From the NCBI RefSeq assembly GCF_021532375.1, contig NZ_JAKGAP010000006.1, forward strand, positions 1-64,000: a stretch of 64,000 nucleotides of DNA, written 5' to 3'. The notes under the pieces are model-generated. The model was not told the DNA's origin, made no database searches, and was given only the letters and a program-made list of their open reading frames with translations. The first letter of the stretch is position 1, and each line of letters starts with the position of its first letter. A program made the translations under genes and the position numbers. This DNA comes from Paenibacillus alkaliterrae (GTDB taxonomy: Bacteria; Bacillota; Bacilli; Paenibacillales; Paenibacillaceae). Positions 60,176 to 64,000 of the stretch are shown here, piece by piece.

Positions 60176-61489
60176 ATGGTAAAACGCATAAGTATTTTAC
60201 TCGTTAGCTTAATAATGGCTCTTTCGGTAGCGGCATGCAGCTCGAATTCGGGCGCAAATAACAGCGATAAGGGCTCAACAAACACTGTTTCGGACGAGAA
60301 GGCAAGCAGTGGGGAAAAAGTAAAATTGACGATCTGGCTGTGGCCAGGCATGGGCATTGAAGATCAAATTAAAGAGTATGCGGCGAAAAACAATCTCGAA
60401 GTTGACATACAACTCTCACCGTTTGCCGATGTTCATAACAACCTGCAGACTTCCTTGGCGGCAGGCAGCGGTGCTCCCGATATTTCAGCGGTGGAAGTCA
60501 AAGTGATCGAAAAATTCAAATCGAGCCCTGAGCAGTTCTACAACCTTCTGGATTTAGGCGCTGGAGATCTCGAGACCGACTATATCGACTGGAAATGGAA
60601 ACAAGCATTGACTGCTGACGGATCGGCTTTACTCGGCATTCCGACCGACATCGGCCCGATGGCGATGGCATACCGCACCGACGTCTTCGAGAAAGCCGGC
60701 TTGCCGACGGACCCGAACGAAGTCGCTCAGTTGATCAATACTTGGGATGCCTTTATCGAAGCTGGCAAAAAAGTTCGGGCTAATGCAGGCGTAGGCATGA
60801 TCGACAATGCCGCCAGTTTGCTGAACATCATGGTTGGCCAAGGCGACGAGAAATATTTCAAGCCTGACGGCACACTCATTTTGAAAGATAACCCGCAAGT
60901 GAAGAAAGCTTGGGACTACGTGTCTAAAGCGCTCGAAGCTAACATCACTGCCAATATCGATGCATGGACAACGGAGTGGGGCACAGGTATGACGAATGGC
61001 GATTTCGCCGTTGAGCTTGCACCTGCCTGGATGATGGGCTTTATGAAATCAAACGCACCGGATGCATCGGGCAAATGGAACATCACGATGATGCCTGAAG
61101 GCTCCGGTAACTGGGGCGGGTCGTTCCTGACGGTTCCGAAGCAGTCCAAGCATTCGAAAGAAGCATATGAACTGATCAAATGGCTGCTTTCGCCGGAACA
61201 ACAGTTAGAGACGTTTAAGAAAAACGGAAATTTCCCTTCAACCCCTTCTTTATTCATAAGCGATGAGATCCAATCATTCACAGACCCTTACTTCAGCAAC
61301 GCGCCTGTAGGCAAGCTTTACGCTCAAGCCGCTGAGCTCGTCAAACCAGTATGGGAAGGACCGGATTCCCAAACGGTGGAGGACACGCTTAACAAAGCGA
61401 TTACAAGTGTAGAAGATAAGCAAGCCTCTTCGGAAGATGCATGGAAATCAGCCATAGCGGACATCGAAAGACAAATGTCCCGTAAATAG
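60176..61489 (+). CDS. extracellular sugar-binding lipoprotein of a CUT1 ABC importer
   Basis: A 437-aa substrate receptor. The signal peptide has lipobox SVAAC (Cys near residue 21), followed by a Ser/Asn-rich linker. Core segments shared with the sensor-operon paralogue are TIWLWPGMGIEDQI, SLAAGSGAPDI, GIPTDIGPMAMAYRTDVF, APAWMMGFM, GSGNWGGSFLTVP and WLLSPEQQLETF. The start at 60176 follows AGGGGG. An earlier in-frame ATG at 60128 precedes the cre. It heads the importer operon, with a terminator hairpin before the permeases that should favour excess receptor over permease. The sugar is unknown. Confidence 0.92.
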   Translation: MVKRISILLVSLIMALSVAACSSNSGANNSDKGSTNTVSDEKASSGEKVKLTIWLWPGMGIEDQIKEYAAKNNLEVDIQLSPFADVHNNLQTSLAAGSGAPDISAVEVKVIEKFKSSPEQFYNLLDLGAGDLETDYIDWKWKQALTADGSALLGIPTDIGPMAMAYRTDVFEKAGLPTDPNEVAQLINTWDAFIEAGKKVRANAGVGMIDNAASLLNIMVGQGDEKYFKPDGTLILKDNPQVKKAWDYVSKALEANITANIDAWTTEWGTGMTNGDFAVELAPAWMMGFMKSNAPDASGKWNITMMPEGSGNWGGSFLTVPKQSKHSKEAYELIKWLLSPEQQLETFKKNGNFPSTPSLFISDEIQSFTDPYFSNAPVGKLYAQAAELVKPVWEGPDSQTVEDTLNKAITSVEDKQASSEDAWKSAIADIERQMSRK

Positions 61490-61500
61490 AGGCAGTGCGC

Positions 61501-61534
61501 GGGAGACTGATGTACATGCATCAGCCTCCCTTTT
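61501..61534 (+). terminator. attenuating terminator between receptor and permease genes
   Basis: GGGAG-CTGATG / GCATCAG-CTCCC hairpin with a 5-base loop, followed by TTTT. It lies 12 bases after the receptor stop and 46 bases before permease 1. Confidence 0.75.
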
Positions 61535-61579
61535 CCATCATCATATAAGGCTGAATAATGTCGAATGGAGGTAAATGGT

Positions 61580-62491
61580 ATGATTGGAGCTTCAACGAAA
61601 AAGAAATTCAATCAGAGAATGCGAGATCAATTGTCCGCCTATCTGTATATAGCGCCGTTTTTTATTCTGTTCGCTGTATTTGGCTTTTTTCCCATGATTT
61701 TTACAGCATGGGTGTCTCTCCATAAATGGAGCATACTTGGGACCAAGACGTTTACAGGTTTCCAAAATTACAAGTTTATTTTGGAAGACCCGTATTTTTG
61801 GAAATCACTCTATAACACGTTCAGCATCTGGTATATATCAACACTGCCGCAGCTGTTCTGCGCGCTGATCCTGGCTTTCTTGCTTAACCAGTCTCTCATG
61901 AAAGGCAAAGAGTTTTTCCGCATCAGTGTTTTTTTACCCAACATCACTTCCGTTGTAGCGGTCGCGATTATTTTCGGCGCGATATTCGGCCAGCATTATG
62001 GATTAATCAATTACGCCCTTTCGTTCATCGGCATTGATCCCATCGATTTCAAAAGTTCTGTACTAGGGACGCATCTGGCCATTTCATCAATGGTCATGTG
62101 GAGATGGACCGGCTATAACGCCATTATATATCTGGCAGGCCTTCAGAGTATTCCTAACGACCTGTATGAAGCGAGTACAATCGACGGAGCATCGAAGAGC
62201 CAGCAGTTCTTCTTTATTACGATTCCGCTGCTCCGGCCGATGATTATATTCACTATTATTTTGTCAACGATTGGCGGTATGCAAATATTTGCTGAGCCGT
62301 TAATGTTCTCCGGCACCGGCGGAGGCTCGCAAGGACAAGGCTTAACCCTTACCCTTCTTCTATATGAAGAGGCATTTGCCAGACAAGCGTTCGGGTACGC
62401 ATCGGCCATCGCTTGGATGCTATTCTTTATCATCGTCGTTTTCTCGCTAATCAATTTGTTTATTACGAGACGACTTCAGTCTGCGGAATAG
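61580..62491 (+). CDS. sugar ABC transporter permease 1 (MalF/UgpA-like)
   Basis: A 303-aa inner-membrane permease with six helices: AYLYIAPFFILFAVFGFFPM, TLPQLFCALILAFLL, ITSVVAVAIIFGAIF, AISSMVMWRWTGYNAIIYL, PMIIFTIILSTIGGM and AIAWMLFFIIVVFSLINLF. The EAA loop EASTIDGASKSQQFFFITIP contacts the ATPase. The start at 61580 is 8 bases from GGAGG. The ATG at 61565 precedes that site. It pairs with the permease at 62502. Confidence 0.93.
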   Translation: MIGASTKKKFNQRMRDQLSAYLYIAPFFILFAVFGFFPMIFTAWVSLHKWSILGTKTFTGFQNYKFILEDPYFWKSLYNTFSIWYISTLPQLFCALILAFLLNQSLMKGKEFFRISVFLPNITSVVAVAIIFGAIFGQHYGLINYALSFIGIDPIDFKSSVLGTHLAISSMVMWRWTGYNAIIYLAGLQSIPNDLYEASTIDGASKSQQFFFITIPLLRPMIIFTIILSTIGGMQIFAEPLMFSGTGGGSQGQGLTLTLLLYEEAFARQAFGYASAIAWMLFFIIVVFSLINLFITRRLQSAE

Positions 62492-62501
62492 GGGTGAATT
62501 T

Positions 62502-63344
62502 ATGAAACAATCTGCGGGAATGGCCGGATCCAAGTTAGGACGGTTCTCGATCTATACTTTTCTTACCGCCATCACAGCGTTATCCATCTTCCCTTTCTAT
62601 TGGATGTTCGTCATCGGTTCCAATACGACAGCCTCCATTAACAAATTCCCGCCGGCGTTGTCGCCTGGCTCCAGATTTATCGAAAACTTAGGAAAAGTAT
62701 TTGACACCGTTGATTTCGGCAGGGCGATAATAAACTCGTTTATCGTATCGACGACGGCGACGTTGTGCGTGCTCTTCTTCTGTTCACTCGCCGGTTTTGC
62801 GTTTGCAAAACTTGAGTTTAAAGGGCGGCATTTCTTATTTGCCTTTTTGGTCGGTACGATGATGGTCCCTTCTCAGCTCGGTCTGATCCCTTCCTATATG
62901 ATTATCAGCTCACTGGGCTGGTTAGACACTCTCAAAGCGGTCATCATACCCGGTATCGCCAACGCTTTCGGAATATTCTGGATGCGCCAATATATTGCTT
63001 CAAGCATTCCGAATGAATTGCTGGAAGCCGGGCGTATTGACGGATGCTCCAACTTTCGTCTGTATTGGAATATCACCGTACCGGCCGTTCGTCCAGGATT
63101 TGCGACGCTTGGCATTATAACGTTCATGGGTTCCTGGAACGATTTCCTGTGGCCGCTTGTCGTCTTGAAGGATCGCAGCGTGCATACGATCCAAATTGCC
63201 TTGAAAAATTTGAGCGGGGCCTACTATCAAGATTATTCCATGATATTGGCGGGCACAGTTCTGGCGACTCTGCCGATTCTGCTTATATTCCTTCTGTTCA
63301 GCAAGCAATTTATTTCCGGTTTGACCGAAGGCGCAGTGAAGTAA
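62502..63344 (+). CDS. sugar ABC transporter permease 2 (MalG/UgpE-like)
   Basis: A 280-aa permease with six helices: FLTAITALSIFPFYWMFVIG, IINSFIVSTTATLCVLFFCSL, FAFLVGTMMVPSQLGLIPSYMI, AVIIPGIANAFGIFWM, ITFMGSWNDFLWPLVVL and MILAGTVLATLPILLIFLLF. The EAA loop is EAGRIDGCSNFRLYWNITVP. It is the last gene of the importer, 10 bases after permease 1. No ATPase gene follows, so a shared MsmX-type ATPase encoded elsewhere is needed. Confidence 0.93.
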   Translation: MKQSAGMAGSKLGRFSIYTFLTAITALSIFPFYWMFVIGSNTTASINKFPPALSPGSRFIENLGKVFDTVDFGRAIINSFIVSTTATLCVLFFCSLAGFAFAKLEFKGRHFLFAFLVGTMMVPSQLGLIPSYMIISSLGWLDTLKAVIIPGIANAFGIFWMRQYIASSIPNELLEAGRIDGCSNFRLYWNITVPAVRPGFATLGIITFMGSWNDFLWPLVVLKDRSVHTIQIALKNLSGAYYQDYSMILAGTVLATLPILLIFLLFSKQFISGLTEGAVK

Positions 63345-63361
63345 TCAACCGAAACGAGATA

Positions 63362-63400
63362 AGGCCCGATTTCCGTGTATTAGACGGAATCCGGGCCTTG
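63362..63400. terminator. strong hairpin after the importer operon
   Basis: AAGGCCCGATTTCCGT pairs with ACGGAATCCGGGCCTT with a 7-base loop. There is no U-run on either side, so it may act as a barrier or RNA-stabilising hairpin. It lies between converging genes. Confidence 0.5.
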
Positions 63401-63445
63401 CGAAGTTATTGCTTGTTCGTTATTCTCGTTTTCAGTTTTCTCGTG

Positions 63446-64000
63446 TTATTTGATTTCGATCGATTTAGCCGTTCCGTTCTCGCCTTTCACCTGTACAAGC
63501 TGACCAGGCTTCAGAAGCGATACGTCGCCCGTAATCGTTACATTAGAATCGATGTTATAAATAAGGACATTGGTTTGCGAATTTTCTACCCGCGAGATGG
63601 AGATCGTCGAAAGCTTTGCTTGCGCATTAAAGGTTAGCGTATTGACTACGCCCAACTCATCGAAAGCAATAACGTTAGCAGCCGATTTCGTCACTTCAAT
63701 GAATACAACCTTGTTCTGATAAGTACGTACCAGCACTTCGTCACCTGCGCGCAGCGCGCTTACGGCAGCTTTCTGGTTATCACGGAAAATGAATACATTA
63801 GAATCCAGAGCAAGAGCTGCTTCGGTATTATCCGACTTCACGACTGTTATGGCACCGCTTGCCGAAGCTGCTTTCAGCTTGCCTGTAATGGCCGCAGCAT
63901 CGTGATCCGGCATTTCCACATCGGTACGATCCAGAAGCGCTGCGAGCTCTGCACGAGAGACGGGCTGATTAGGACGGAATGTTTTGTTGCCATGCTTGTC
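63446..64000 (-). CDS. S-layer-homology-domain protein, C-terminal part
   Basis: Partial gene cut by the right edge; about 184 residues are visible. The first residues (KTFRPNQPVSRAELAALL) match the end of an S-layer homology domain, which binds pyruvylated cell-wall polymer. A beta-rich region follows, with repeating short domains (GKLKAASASGAITVVKSD, VNTLTFNAQAKLSTISI, NVTITGDVSLLKPGQLVQVKGENG). The protein is therefore surface-anchored at the cell wall by SLH domains lying ahead of this part. Its ligand or enzyme activity, if any, lies outside the window. It converges with the importer operon. Confidence 0.75.
   Translation of the reverse strand, partial: DKHGNKTFRPNQPVSRAELAALLDRTDVEMPDHDAAAITGKLKAASASGAITVVKSDNTEAALALDSNVFIFRDNQKAAVSALRAGDEVLVRTYQNKVVFIEVTKSAANVIAFDELGVVNTLTFNAQAKLSTISISRVENSQTNVLIYNIDSNVTITGDVSLLKPGQLVQVKGENGTAKSIEIK

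Noticed and set aside
1..64000. CRISPR arrays, tRNA, rRNA and prophage genes
   Set aside because: No regularly spaced repeats, cloverleaf-type sequences, rRNA-like blocks or phage structural genes were noticed. A tRNA scan could not be run.

Overview
The window looks like a chromosomal segment of an endospore-forming Bacillota of the Paenibacillaceae type (Paenibacillus/Cohnella-like). The support is strong AGGAGG ribosome sites, sporulation and germination genes (gerM, ytrH, ytrI, YheC/YheD proteins), an S-layer-homology protein, CUT1 sugar importers with YesM/YesN-type two-component systems, and gene order shared with Bacillus subtilis (gerM-rph-rdgB; accD-accA-pyk; dnaE-ytrH-ytrI-ytpI-ytoI; citZ-icd-mdh). 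Base composition is near balanced by eye. No rRNA, tRNA, CRISPR array or prophage was seen.

Layout. 1-0.8 kb: a decayed IS200/IS605 TnpB gene running off the left edge. 0.8-7.6 kb: two small unknown proteins, asparagine synthetase, rdgB-rph-gerM, a phosphatidylglycerophosphatase A homologue and an AIM24-type protein. 7.6-20.5 kb: a PAS histidine kinase, glpX, a metallo-hydrolase/methyltransferase pair, type 2 IPP isomerase, nagBA, a DeoR regulator with a KDG-type sugar kinase, a membrane protein and recQ. 20.6-28.4 kb: citZ-icd-mdh (with a palindrome-rich spacer before mdh) and tail-to-tail overlapping ppx and ppk. 28.5-40.6 kb: fxsA, a thioesterase, pyk-accA-accD, a second PgpA homologue, dnaE, ytrH-ytrI-ytpI and ytoI. 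40.7-42.2 kb: small hypothetical genes and a SinR-like XRE regulator.

42.4-49.2 kb is the most unusual part. It is a tightly overlapping plus-strand operon of five divergent YheC/YheD-type ATP-grasp proteins, all with intact ATP-binding motifs, with a GNAT acetyltransferase embedded between the fourth and fifth. B. subtilis has only a yheC/yheD pair. The expansion suggests a multi-step ATP-dependent ligation (plus acylation) pathway acting on the spore surface. The substrate is unknown.

49.3-55.6 kb: a HAD phosphatase, psd, an AraC regulator, an aminotransferase and the ecsA-ecsB transporter. 55.7-63.4 kb: a carbohydrate-uptake locus in which a second solute-binding lipoprotein gene sits between the histidine kinase and the response regulator genes, suggesting a three-component sensor. 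It is followed by the transport solute-binding protein (with a CcpA cre-like site and a downstream attenuating terminator) and two permeases, without an ATPase gene. The right edge cuts an S-layer-homology-domain protein.

A short hairpin-plus-ribosome-site repeat precedes ppk, fxsA and a small gene near accD. Two genes expected from B. subtilis gene order are absent from their usual slots: pfkA and nrnA.
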